From: Roseiflexaceae bacterium
GTDB taxonomy: Bacteria; Chloroflexota; Chloroflexia; Chloroflexales; Roseiflexaceae
Length of the DNA stretch: 9,149 nucleotides
Direction of reading: 5' to 3'
Assembly: GCA_014381165.1 (NCBI GenBank)
Contig: JACMIM010000570.1
Location: 1 to 9,149 of the forward strand
Part shown: one piece after another, positions 1-5,477 of the stretch
Position numbering within the stretch: the first letter of the stretch is position 1
How the letters are laid out: each line of letters starts with the position of its first letter
Notes under the pieces: model-generated
Database searches by the model: none
What the model was told of the DNA's origin: nothing
Seen by the model: only the letters and a program-made list of their open reading frames with translations
Program-made: the position numbers and the translations under genes

Positions 1-465
1 GAACAGCAGAAACGGCGGTGGCAACAGCGCAGCGGCAGGCGCGCCAGCCAACAACGTAACCGTGCAACCGCGCTGAGTAGCCTGGGCCGCCAGCAGCAGC
101 AGCGCAGGCAGCCCAGGCCCCTGGCCAAGCAGTAATAATGTGCGGGTGGTGCGCACCAGCTCGAATGGACTACCGTAGAGGCCGAGTGCATCGATCAGCT
201 CGCCGGGGCGGGCGCGGGCCAGCCATGCCAACCCGCGCTCGGCGGGCGCGAACAGCAGCCCGATCTGACCAACTGTTTCCTCGGCGGCGGCAACAAACAG
301 CGGGCGGCGCAGCAGCGGATCATAGCTGCCAGGGCCAGCGCAGCGCACCAGCAGGTACTGGCCAGGGCGCACTTGTCGCGCTAACTCCGGCGCACGCAGC
401 GTCAGCCAGCACAGTTCGCCGAACAGGCGGTTATCGACAACTTCGAGAACGTGCTGATTTGTCAT
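1..465 (-). CDS. pyrK: PyrK-like dihydroorotate dehydrogenase electron transfer subunit (partial, 3' end outside window)
   Basis: Reading the minus strand from the ATG at 463-465 gives 155 codons without a stop up to the window edge. The protein looks like PyrK, the FAD/2Fe-2S subunit that passes electrons from dihydroorotate dehydrogenase (PyrD, class 1B) to NAD. An N-terminal ferredoxin-reductase-type barrel includes RPGQYLLVRC (33-42) and DPLLRRPLFV (49-58), where the family has its RPFS-type FAD site. ERGLAWL (77-83) and RPGELIDALGLYGSPFEL (86-103) match the usual GRGT..L and PLG..F stretch. GQGPGLP (114-120) stands where the NAD-binding GGGxGxxP loop lies. The C-terminal cysteine cluster for the 2Fe-2S centre would be past the edge and cannot be checked. 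It is the fourth gene of the pyr operon, 132 bases after pyrC. No convincing ribosome binding site precedes the ATG; heptad repeats abut it. Another ferredoxin-NADP reductase-like flavoprotein is possible, but the pyr context favours PyrK. Confidence 0.8.
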   Translation of the reverse strand, partial: MTNQHVLEVVDNRLFGELCWLTLRAPELARQVRPGQYLLVRCAGPGSYDPLLRRPLFVAAAEETVGQIGLLFAPAERGLAWLARARPGELIDALGLYGSPFELVRTTRTLLLLGQGPGLPALLLLAAQATQRGCTVTLLAGAPAAALLPPPFLLF

Positions 466-466
466 T

Positions 467-487
467 GCAGCTCGCAGCTTGCAGCTT
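467..487. repeat. Three heptanucleotide repeats (GCAGCTY) next to the pyrK start
   Basis: Three consecutive 7-base units, gcagctc, gcagctt and gcagctt, end two bases from the pyrK start codon. They resemble the heptads at 3634-3691 and 9032-9149. They occupy the place where a ribosome binding site for pyrK would be expected. Confidence 0.7.
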
Positions 488-503
488 GTCCAAGACTTTC
501 GCT

Positions 504-590
504 TAAAGCGTCTTTTCGCCTGCGGTGGGCAAGGAATTGTTTTTTCTTAGCAGTTTTTTGCGCTGGGCGCAAAAAACTGCTAAGAAAAGA
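504..590. repeat. Intergenic paired-hairpin element, copy 1, with a 22-bp perfect palindrome
   Basis: The gap between pyrC and pyrK holds a perfect inverted repeat: arms at 542-563 and 567-588 (22 bp each) with a 3-base loop, TGG, and GCGC at the tip. Beside it, 504-534 reads aaagcg..cctgcggtgggcaagg, which can form a small GCC-TGC-GG hairpin. The same two-part layout with related sequence recurs at 7659-7748. On the minus strand the hairpin follows the pyrC stop, but an A-rich stretch rather than a T-run comes after it, so it is not a classic terminator. It could stabilise the pyrC 3' end, reduce read-through into pyrK, or be a small non-autonomous repeat. Confidence 0.75.
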
Positions 591-597
591 GTACCTT

Positions 598-2082
598 TTA
601 CTCTTCCAGAATACCTTCGAGCTTGCTGGCTTGGCGCAGTACGCCCGTGCCCACGCCAAAGCTGCCGCGTCGGTAGGCAATTTCACCCGCTACCATTGTC
701 AGCATGACCTGGCCCTTGAGTTTCTGGCCGGTCAGCGGCGTGTTATGCCCAAGTGAGACAAATTCACGCGGGTCGACCATCCAGCTTTGTTCTGGGTCAA
801 AAATCACGATGTCGGCGGCGGAGCCGGGCCGCAGCGTAGCTGGCGCGCGGCCAAGCACACTGGCTGGCCCTTCGGTCAGCTTGGCGACCATGTCGAGCAG
901 ATCGATCTCGCCGCGATGCACCAGCGTCAGCACCAGAGCCAGCGCCGTTTCCAGGGCGGAGATGCCCGGGGCGGCAAGGCGATACTCGACATTTTTCTCA
1001 ACCATGCTTTGGGGGCTGTGGCCGCTGGCAATTGCATCGATTGTACCATCGCGCAGGCCCTCGATCAGCGCCTCCACATCCTCTTCGGCGCGTAACGGCG
1101 GGTTAACGCGCGTGCTGGCATCATACGGCGGCAGCAGCGAAGGATCGAGCCAGGACGGCAGGCCCAGACCCGGCTCGCTCTTTTTGCCGCGCTTGCGCTT
1201 TTTGCTTTCGGCTGGCGGCGTGCGCGGCAGGGCAGTCCACTGCGCGAGCGATCCCAGCACCCAGCGCTCAGACAGGGTGAGATGATGCGGCGTGACCTCG
1301 GCTGTGACGCGCAGGCCACGCTCTTTGGCGGCACGGATGAGCGCCACACCGCCGGAGGTGGAAACGTTGCAGATATGCAGGTGTGCGCCCACCGATTCGG
1401 CCAGCGCAATATCGCGCGCGATGATCGTCTCCTCGGCGGAGCTGGGGAAGCCGGGCAGCCCCAGGCGTGTGCTGACTGCGCCCTCGTGCATGGCCCAGCC
1501 ATTGGTCAGCCGGGCATCCTCGCAGTGCGCCAGCAGTGGCAGGCCCAGCATAGCGGCGTAGGACAGCGCGTTACGCATCAGTGCCGCATCGGCAATTGTG
1601 CGCCCGGCCTCGCTCAACGCCACGCAGCCAGCCTCGGCCAATTCGGCGAGTTCGGCCAGCTGGCTGCCCTTGCGCCCAGCCGTCACCGCACCAATCGGCG
1701 CGACCTTGACGACCGATTGGCGGCGGGCAGTGTCGGCAAGCTGGCGGGCGGCCCCAGCGGTATCGGTCGCGGGAGTGGTATCGGGCATGGCGCAGATCGT
1801 GGTAAAGCCGCCACGCGCCGCCGCCTGCCCAGCCGTAGCGATCGTTTCCTTATGTTCGTCGCCCGGTTCGCGCAGGTGCGCGTGCAGGTCGATAAAGCCA
1901 GGAGCGACAATCGAGCCGCGCGCGTCGATCACCTCGATACCTTGGTCTGGCTCGCTCGGCATGCCGAAATCGGCCATATCGAAGACCTGAGCGACAAGGC
2001 CATGTTCGATCAGAATATTACCAATCGTAGCGATGCGGCGAGCGGGATCGATGATGTTCGCGTTTTTTATAAAATAGCGCAT
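598..2082 (-). CDS. pyrC: Dihydroorotase homologue of the pyr operon, probably catalytically inactive (pseudo-DHOase)
   Basis: This 494-residue amidohydrolase is a type I dihydroorotase by overall sequence; active members cyclise carbamoyl aspartate to dihydroorotate. Family blocks are clear: GFIDLHAHLREPG (62-74), GGFTTICAMP (91-100), LLAHCEDARL (183-192), TAEVTPHHL (260-268), TRVNPPLR (324-331), DGTIDAIAS (345-353). His67, His69 and His186, all metal ligands in active enzymes, are kept. Other key positions are changed: AMPN is AMPD (Asp101), [ST]DDG is SEAG (157-160), H[VI]CH[VI]S is HICNVS (Asn239), and TDHAPH is SGHSPQ (353-358, Gly354 for the catalytic Asp). It is longer than the usual 420-430 residues because of a basic insert around 272-318 (SKKRKRGKK at 293-301). 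AAAGGA lies just upstream of the ATG; pyrB ends 39 bases before. The fold is certain, dihydroorotase activity is doubtful, and a structural role beside PyrB, as for PyrC' of Pseudomonas, is an inference. Confidence 0.88.
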   Translation of the reverse strand: MRYFIKNANIIDPARRIATIGNILIEHGLVAQVFDMADFGMPSEPDQGIEVIDARGSIVAPGFIDLHAHLREPGDEHKETIATAGQAAARGGFTTICAMPDTTPATDTAGAARQLADTARRQSVVKVAPIGAVTAGRKGSQLAELAELAEAGCVALSEAGRTIADAALMRNALSYAAMLGLPLLAHCEDARLTNGWAMHEGAVSTRLGLPGFPSSAEETIIARDIALAESVGAHLHICNVSTSGGVALIRAAKERGLRVTAEVTPHHLTLSERWVLGSLAQWTALPRTPPAESKKRKRGKKSEPGLGLPSWLDPSLLPPYDASTRVNPPLRAEEDVEALIEGLRDGTIDAIASGHSPQSMVEKNVEYRLAAPGISALETALALVLTLVHRGEIDLLDMVAKLTEGPASVLGRAPATLRPGSAADIVIFDPEQSWMVDPREFVSLGHNTPLTGQKLKGQVMLTMVAGEIAYRRGSFGVGTGVLRQASKLEGILEE

Positions 2083-2121
2083 GGGCGTTCCTTTGAGCGT
2101 TTGCCTGGGGTGTTTTCTTTG

Positions 2122-3060
2122 TTAACCGCCGGCGAGGCGGTACAGGAGCGCCATGCGCACGGCGACACCATTGGTCACTTGATCCGTGATGACCGACTGC
2201 GCCGAGCTAGCGACATCGGGCATGATTTCAACGCCCTCGTTGATCGGGCCGGGGTGCATGACAATCGCGTGCGGGGCAGCCAAGGCCATGCGCGCGGCAC
2301 TGATGCCAAACAACCGGCTATACTCGCGGAGCGAGGGCAGCAACCCGGCCTGCTGGCGCTCGTTCTGAAGCCGCAGCGTCATCACGACATCGGCACCGGC
2401 CAGCGCCGCAGCCAGATCGCTGGTGATAATCAGACTGGGCCAAGTCGCCAGCCAGAAGCCAGGCGGGCCAAGCAGCGTGGGTGGCGCGCACAGCGTGACC
2501 TGCGCACCCATGATGGTCAGACCCCAGATGTTCGAGCGCGCAACCCGGCTGTGCAGAATGTCGCCGACAATCACGACCTTCAACCCCTCGATCTGGCCAA
2601 GCCGCTCGTGGATCGTAAAAAGATCGAGGAGGGCCTGGGTCGGGTGGGCGTGTCGACCATCACCAGCGTTGATGACCGAGCCGTTGAAGTGTTCTGCCAG
2701 GTAATACGGTGCGCCGGCCTCACCATGACGCATCACAATCAAGTCCGCGCCAAGCGCTTGGAGTGTCCGCATGGTGTCAAGCAGCGATTCGCCCTTTTCG
2801 ACGCTGGAACCCTTGGCCGACATGGTGACGACGTTAGCCGAAAGCGCCTTGGCGGCCAGCTCGAATGAAATGCGGGTACGCGTGCTTTCCTCGAAGAACA
2901 TGTTGACCACAGTTTTGCTGCGCAGCGCTGGCACCTGCTTGATCGAACGGCCAAGCACTTCTTTCATACTGGCAGTTGTCTCGATCACCTCGGTGATCTC
3001 AGCCTGCGAAAAATCGTCCAGGTCGAGCACATGGCGACGGCGAGTTGATGTTGATGTCAT
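2122..3060 (-). CDS. pyrB: Aspartate carbamoyltransferase catalytic chain
   Basis: PyrB joins carbamoyl phosphate and aspartate to form N-carbamoyl-L-aspartate, the committed step of pyrimidine synthesis in the cytosol. At 312 residues it has normal catalytic-chain length. Visible motifs in order are FFEESTRTRISFE (STRTR binds carbamoyl phosphate), KGSSVEKGES (the loop with the lysine that reaches into the neighbouring active site), IVMRHGEAG, DGRHAHPTQALLDLFTI, VGDILHSRVARSN, LRLQNER (aspartate binding) and HPGPINEGVEI. Glu replaces the common Arg of HPGPxNRG, a position that varies in the family. No pyrI regulatory chain lies next to it. It sits between pyrR (24-base gap) and the pyrC homologue (39-base gap), so one transcript is likely, controlled by the PyrR attenuator. 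No clear Shine-Dalgarno precedes the ATG. The start gives RRRHVLDLDDFS, a typical N-terminus. Confidence 0.96.
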   Translation of the reverse strand: MTSTSTRRRHVLDLDDFSQAEITEVIETTASMKEVLGRSIKQVPALRSKTVVNMFFEESTRTRISFELAAKALSANVVTMSAKGSSVEKGESLLDTMRTLQALGADLIVMRHGEAGAPYYLAEHFNGSVINAGDGRHAHPTQALLDLFTIHERLGQIEGLKVVIVGDILHSRVARSNIWGLTIMGAQVTLCAPPTLLGPPGFWLATWPSLIITSDLAAALAGADVVMTLRLQNERQQAGLLPSLREYSRLFGISAARMALAAPHAIVMHPGPINEGVEIMPDVASSAQSVITDQVTNGVAVRMALLYRLAGG

Positions 3061-3084
3061 ACTATTCTAACTTTTTGTTGGCTT

Positions 3085-3618
3085 CTAGCGCACGATGAAC
3101 ACGCCGTCCTCGGTTTGGTCGACCTCGTTAAGCTTGGTCTCGATCCGCTCCTCGCGGGCGGTCGGCACATTCTTGCCGACGAAATCGGCGCGGATGGGCA
3201 GCTCGCGGTGGCCCCGGTCGATCAGGACGGCCAGCTGAATGCGCTCCGGGCGGCCAAAATCGTTCAGCGCGTCCAGCGCGGCGCGCACCGTGCGCCCGGT
3301 GTACAGCACATCGTCGACCAGGACAACCACGCGACCGGTGATATCGACTGGAATACTGGTGGAATGCACGACTGGCGCAGGCCCGCGCATGGCCAAGTCG
3401 TCGCGGTAGAGCGTGATATCGAGCAAGCCGACCGGCACCATTATCCCTTCGAAATCGAGCAGCGTTGCGGCGATGCGCTGGGCCAGCGGCACACCACGGC
3501 GGCGAATGCCGACCAGCACCAGGTTGCGGACGCCGCCGTTGCGTTCGGCGATCTCGTGGCAGATGCGTGCGACTGCGCGCCGAATATCGTCGGCGGATAG
3601 GATTTGCTTTTCGGTCAT
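3085..3618 (-). CDS. pyrR: PyrR bifunctional pyr operon attenuation regulator / uracil phosphoribosyltransferase
   Basis: PyrR senses UMP or UTP and binds a hairpin in the pyr mRNA leader to favour termination; it often also converts uracil plus PRPP to UMP. The 177-residue length is typical. The PRPP-binding signature VVVLVDDVLYTGRTVRAAL lies at about residues 97-115, after NLVLVGIRRRGVPLAQRI (about 32-49, phosphoribosyltransferase fold) and VGLLDITLYRDDL (about 63-75). DRGHRELPIRADFVGKNVPT (about 134-153) matches the conserved C-terminal part. It is the first gene of the operon it should control: its leader carries a matching PyrR loop and terminator. GGGAG five bases before the ATG is a fair ribosome binding site. 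A plain uracil phosphoribosyltransferase is less likely because of the leader structure. Confidence 0.96.
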   Translation of the reverse strand: MTEKQILSADDIRRAVARICHEIAERNGGVRNLVLVGIRRRGVPLAQRIAATLLDFEGIMVPVGLLDITLYRDDLAMRGPAPVVHSTSIPVDITGRVVVLVDDVLYTGRTVRAALDALNDFGRPERIQLAVLIDRGHRELPIRADFVGKNVPTAREERIETKLNEVDQTEDGVFIVR

Positions 3619-3633
3619 GGAAGCTCCCGGCCC

Positions 3634-3691
3634 TCAGCTTGTCGGCTTATCAGCTGTCAGCCGTTAGCCAGCCAGGCGCTGCTGACAGCTG
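3634..3691. repeat. Degenerate heptads with a perfect 11-bp inverted repeat in the pyr leader
   Basis: Between the attenuator and pyrR, short units tcagc, tcggc, tcagc, tcagc and ttagc recur every 7 or 8 bases. Arms cagctgtcagc (3651-3661) and gctgacagctg (3681-3691) are exact reverse complements with a 19-base loop. The transcript hairpin would sit between the terminator U-run and the pyrR ribosome site. Similarity to the other heptad stretches suggests a repeat insertion rather than a purpose-built regulator. Confidence 0.65.
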
Positions 3692-3692
3692 C

Positions 3693-3728
3693 AAAAAAAC
3701 CCCGCACCCGCTAGCTGGCAGGTTGGGG
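3693..3728 (-). terminator. Intrinsic terminator of the pyr attenuator
   Basis: In the minus-strand transcript CCCC (3725-3728) pairs with GGGG (3700-3703) and CCTGC (3718-3722) pairs with GCGGG (3707-3711). The internal loop is AA/UGC and the tip loop has six bases. Seven U residues follow (3693-3699). It lies inside the leader, downstream of the promoter and PyrR loop and upstream of pyrR, as expected for transcription attenuation. The six bases complementary to 3720-3725 lie at 3785-3790 in the PyrR loop, so a competing antiterminator is possible. Confidence 0.85.
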
Positions 3729-3778
3729 CAATTCGTTTTTAGCGCACTACGGCGCAGAACGTGCTTCATCGTTTGTGT

Positions 3779-3802
3779 CCTTCTCAACCTCGCGGAGTTG
3801 AA
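3779..3802 (-). promoter_or_regulatory. PyrR-binding loop (anti-antiterminator) in the pyr leader
   Basis: The transcript reads UUCAACUCCGCGAGGUUGAG then AAGG. A 5-bp stem UCAAC/GUUGA closes a loop holding CCGCGAGG. Against the published PyrR consensus ARUCCNGNGAGGYU, the 14 bases at 3786-3799 agree at 12 positions; the two differences are UC read as CU. The site begins about 12 bases after the predicted transcription start. Its 3' side, AGGUUG (3785-3790), can instead pair with CAACCU in the left half of the terminator (3720-3725). That gives the mutually exclusive folding expected of a PyrR attenuator. Confidence 0.82.
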
Positions 3803-3817
3803 TTAAAGGCCGTGTCT

Positions 3818-3846
3818 ATACTAGCACGCACTCGTGGCCGCGTCAA
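3818..3846 (-). promoter_or_regulatory. Sigma70-type promoter of the pyr operon
   Basis: On the minus strand, -35 TTGACG (3841-3846) and -10 TAGTAT (3818-3823) are 17 bases apart. TGC directly before the -10 adds an extended -10 element. The start would be near 3811, giving a leader of about 190 bases before pyrR. Confidence 0.82.
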
Positions 3847-3850
3847 TCGT

Positions 3851-3879
3851 TTGCACAATTGGTGGGAAAAAGGTATACT
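3851..3879 (+). promoter_or_regulatory. Sigma70-type promoter of rpsU
   Basis: TTGCAC (3851-3856) and TATACT (3874-3879) are 17 bases apart. Transcription should start near 3886, about 100 bases before the rpsU start. It is back to back with the pyr promoter: the two -35 hexamers are four bases apart. Confidence 0.82.
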
Positions 3880-3945
3880 ATTTGCTGCTAGATTGCTGTC
3901 CTTGTCTGCGAGCAGCGGGCGCGGCAGCTATCAAAAACTGTGGGG

Positions 3946-3988
3946 GGAGGTGAATCACACGCTTCCACCGGGCTGGCCTAGCCGCCCG
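3946..3988 (+). promoter_or_regulatory. Strong Shine-Dalgarno followed by a hairpin ahead of rpsU
   Basis: GGAGGTGA (3946-3953) is an eight-base perfect complement of the usual 16S 3' end, much better than other ribosome sites in this window. No normal start codon lies at normal spacing. Next comes a hairpin: CGGGC (3969-3973) pairs with GCCCG (3984-3988), GGC (3975-3977) with GCC (3981-3983), with one bulged T and a CTA loop. The ATG at 3989 directly follows, so folding would bring the ribosome site to about 15 bases from the start. The role is inferred. Confidence 0.5.
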
Positions 3989-4198
3989 ATGTGGACGTAC
4001 GAGCATATGCGAATTGACCGACGCGACGGCGAGACCGTCGACCAACTGCTGCGGCGCTTCAACAAGATCGTCGTGGCCGAGCGTATCACCAAAACCTTCC
4101 GCGAGAACATGCATTTCGTTTCGAAGAGCGAGGAGCGCAAAGAGAAAGCGCGCCGCGCCGAGCGGAATCGCCGCAAGCGGCAGCTACAGGTACGCTAA
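3989..4198 (+). CDS. rpsU: Small ribosomal subunit protein bS21
   Basis: The core MRIDRRDGETVDQLLRRFNK followed by a long Arg/Lys-rich helix (SKSEERKEKARRAERNRRK) is typical of bS21. This protein of about 60-70 residues sits on the 30S platform near the 16S 3' end and helps initiation. From the ATG at 3989 it has 69 residues; the ATG at 4007 would give 63, closest to the core family length. The reading frame stays open far upstream, but that part has no family similarity and overlaps the promoter. The GTG at 3950 overlaps the Shine-Dalgarno, so it is unlikely. It is the first plus-strand gene after the divergent promoter, and prfA follows after a hairpin. The exact start is the main doubt; the identity is fairly firm. 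Confidence 0.85.
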   Translation: MWTYEHMRIDRRDGETVDQLLRRFNKIVVAERITKTFRENMHFVSKSEERKEKARRAERNRRKRQLQVR

Positions 4199-4216
4199 CT
4201 TTCGAGCTGAATCAGG

Positions 4217-4262
4217 ACGCTCAGGATCACGCGACAGCGCGCGGGCCTGAGCGTTCTTTGTT
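4217..4262 (+). terminator. Hairpin terminator between rpsU and prfA
   Basis: ACGCTCAGG (4217-4225) and CCTGAGCGT (4246-4254) pair perfectly over 9 bp. An inner CGCG/CGCG pair (4230-4233, 4238-4241) extends the structure, and TCTTTGTT follows. The T-stretch is interrupted, so termination may be partial and some transcripts may continue into prfA. Confidence 0.6.
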
Positions 4263-4296
4263 CCATATACAAAAAAGATGGTAGGGCAACGTTCAC

Positions 4297-5379
4297 ATGT
4301 TTGACAAACTGGCAAGTGTTGAGACGCGCTACGTCGAGCTGACCGAGCAGATGGCCCAGCCCGATGCGCTGAGCGACCATACCCGGCTTCAGCAGCTGGC
4401 CCGCGAGCAGCGTGAGCTTGAGGAGGTTGTTCACGCCTACCGCGAGCGGCGCAAGATGCAGCAGGATTACGAAGGTGCCAAGCTTCTGCTCGACGAGGAA
4501 AACGATGCCGACCTGCGCGCAATGGTTCAGGAGGAACTAAGCAGCCTGCGCGAGCAAATGAGCACGCTCGACGCACAGATCAAGCTGCTGCTGCTGCCGC
4601 GCGACCCCAACGATGCAAAAGATGTGATCATCGAAATTCGGGCGGGCGAGGGTGGCGATGAAGCGGCGCTGTTTGGAACCGACTTGTTTCGCATGTATTC
4701 GCGCTACGCCGAGCTGCGCAACTGGAAGATCGAGCTGATCAACGCTAGCGAGAACGGCGTGGGCGGCTTCAAAGAAATCTCGTTTGAGATTCACGGCGAG
4801 GGTGCCTACAGTCGGCTCAAGTACGAAGGCGGCGTCCACCGTGTTCAGCGCGTGCCAAGCACCGAGGCGCGCGGGCGCATTCATACATCGACAGCAACCG
4901 TGGCGGTGCTGCCGGAGATCGAAGACACAGTTGTCGATATTCGGCAGGAAGACTTGCGTATCGACGTGTATCGCTCTGGCGGGCATGGTGGCCAGGGCGT
5001 GAACACCACCGACTCGGCGGTGCGGATTGTCTACAAAGGCGGCACGCCCGAGGAGATGGTTGTCACATGCCAGGACGGGCGCTCGCAGATCAAGAATAAG
5101 GCTGCGGCAATGGTGGTGCTGCGGGCGCGGCTGTTTGCCAAGCAGGAGGAGCAGCGGCGCAAGGATCTCGGCGAATCGCGGCTGGCCCAGGTGGGCACCG
5201 GCGAGCGAGCGGAGAAGATTCGCACCTACAACTTCCCGCAGGATCGGATCACCGATCACCGGATTGGCCAGAATTTTTCGAACATTCCTGGTGCTCTGGA
5301 TGGAAATATCGACCGAATGATCGACGCACTGACGGTGTTCGACAACGCTCAACGGCTTGAGGCGGTCGGCTCGCATTAA
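4297..5379 (+). CDS. prfA: Peptide chain release factor 1
   Basis: RF1 reads UAA and UAG stop codons in the ribosomal A site and triggers release of the finished protein. Length, 360 residues, matches the family. An N-terminal helical domain (about 1-105, coiled-coil-rich) precedes RAGEGGDEAALF (115-126) and RVQRVPSTEARGRIHTS (182-198). The latter holds the tripeptide PST (187-189), which corresponds to the PxT anticodon of RF1; RF2 would carry SPF. YRSGGHGGQGVNTTDSAVRI (225-244) holds the universal GGQ (231-233) that catalyses hydrolysis. No frameshift site is present, as expected for RF1. The usual neighbour prmC, which methylates the GGQ glutamine, is not downstream here; a strong terminator follows. 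The ribosome site is weak (TAGGG about ten bases before the ATG). Confidence 0.97.
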   Translation: MFDKLASVETRYVELTEQMAQPDALSDHTRLQQLAREQRELEEVVHAYRERRKMQQDYEGAKLLLDEENDADLRAMVQEELSSLREQMSTLDAQIKLLLLPRDPNDAKDVIIEIRAGEGGDEAALFGTDLFRMYSRYAELRNWKIELINASENGVGGFKEISFEIHGEGAYSRLKYEGGVHRVQRVPSTEARGRIHTSTATVAVLPEIEDTVVDIRQEDLRIDVYRSGGHGGQGVNTTDSAVRIVYKGGTPEEMVVTCQDGRSQIKNKAAAMVVLRARLFAKQEEQRRKDLGESRLAQVGTGERAEKIRTYNFPQDRITDHRIGQNFSNIPGALDGNIDRMIDALTVFDNAQRLEAVGSH

Positions 5380-5409
5380 CACTGGGCGGCAGCAGAGCAT
5401 TCAGCAGCG

Positions 5410-5438
5410 GGGGGCACGCTCACACGGCCCCCTTTTTT
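5410..5438 (+). terminator. Intrinsic terminator of prfA
   Basis: GGGGGC (5410-5415) pairs with GCCCCC (5427-5432) across an 11-base loop, followed directly by six T residues (5433-5438). It lies 30 bases after the prfA stop codon and separates prfA from add. Confidence 0.92.
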
Positions 5439-5477
5439 GTCCCCTATTATCTGCGCTGCGATTGAACGAGGACACAT

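Noticed and set aside
138..506. Plus-strand open frame of 122 codons at the left end
   Set aside because: Arg/Ala-rich shadow of the pyrK-like gene on the minus strand, running past its start into heptad repeats.
704..1285. Plus-strand open frame opposite pyrC
   Set aside because: Ser/Arg/Pro-rich translation typical of an antisense shadow; pyrC is strongly supported.
598..2082. Reading the pyrC homologue as a pseudogene
   Set aside because: The frame is open over 494 codons with well-conserved non-catalytic blocks; altered residues are confined to functional motifs, which fits a changed role better than decay.
1282..2868. Long plus-strand open frame (528 codons) opposite pyrC and pyrB
   Set aside because: It spans two well-supported genes on the other strand and the gap between them, has no recognisable motif, and is explained by high-GC antisense codons lacking stops.
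3761..3988. N-terminal extension of rpsU to an upstream ATG (145 residues in total)
   Set aside because: It overlaps the divergent promoters and the Shine-Dalgarno and has no similarity to bS21.
4537..5400. Minus-strand open frame of 287 codons opposite prfA
   Set aside because: It is antisense to a clear release factor 1 gene; the His/Arg/Leu-rich translation shows no family motif.
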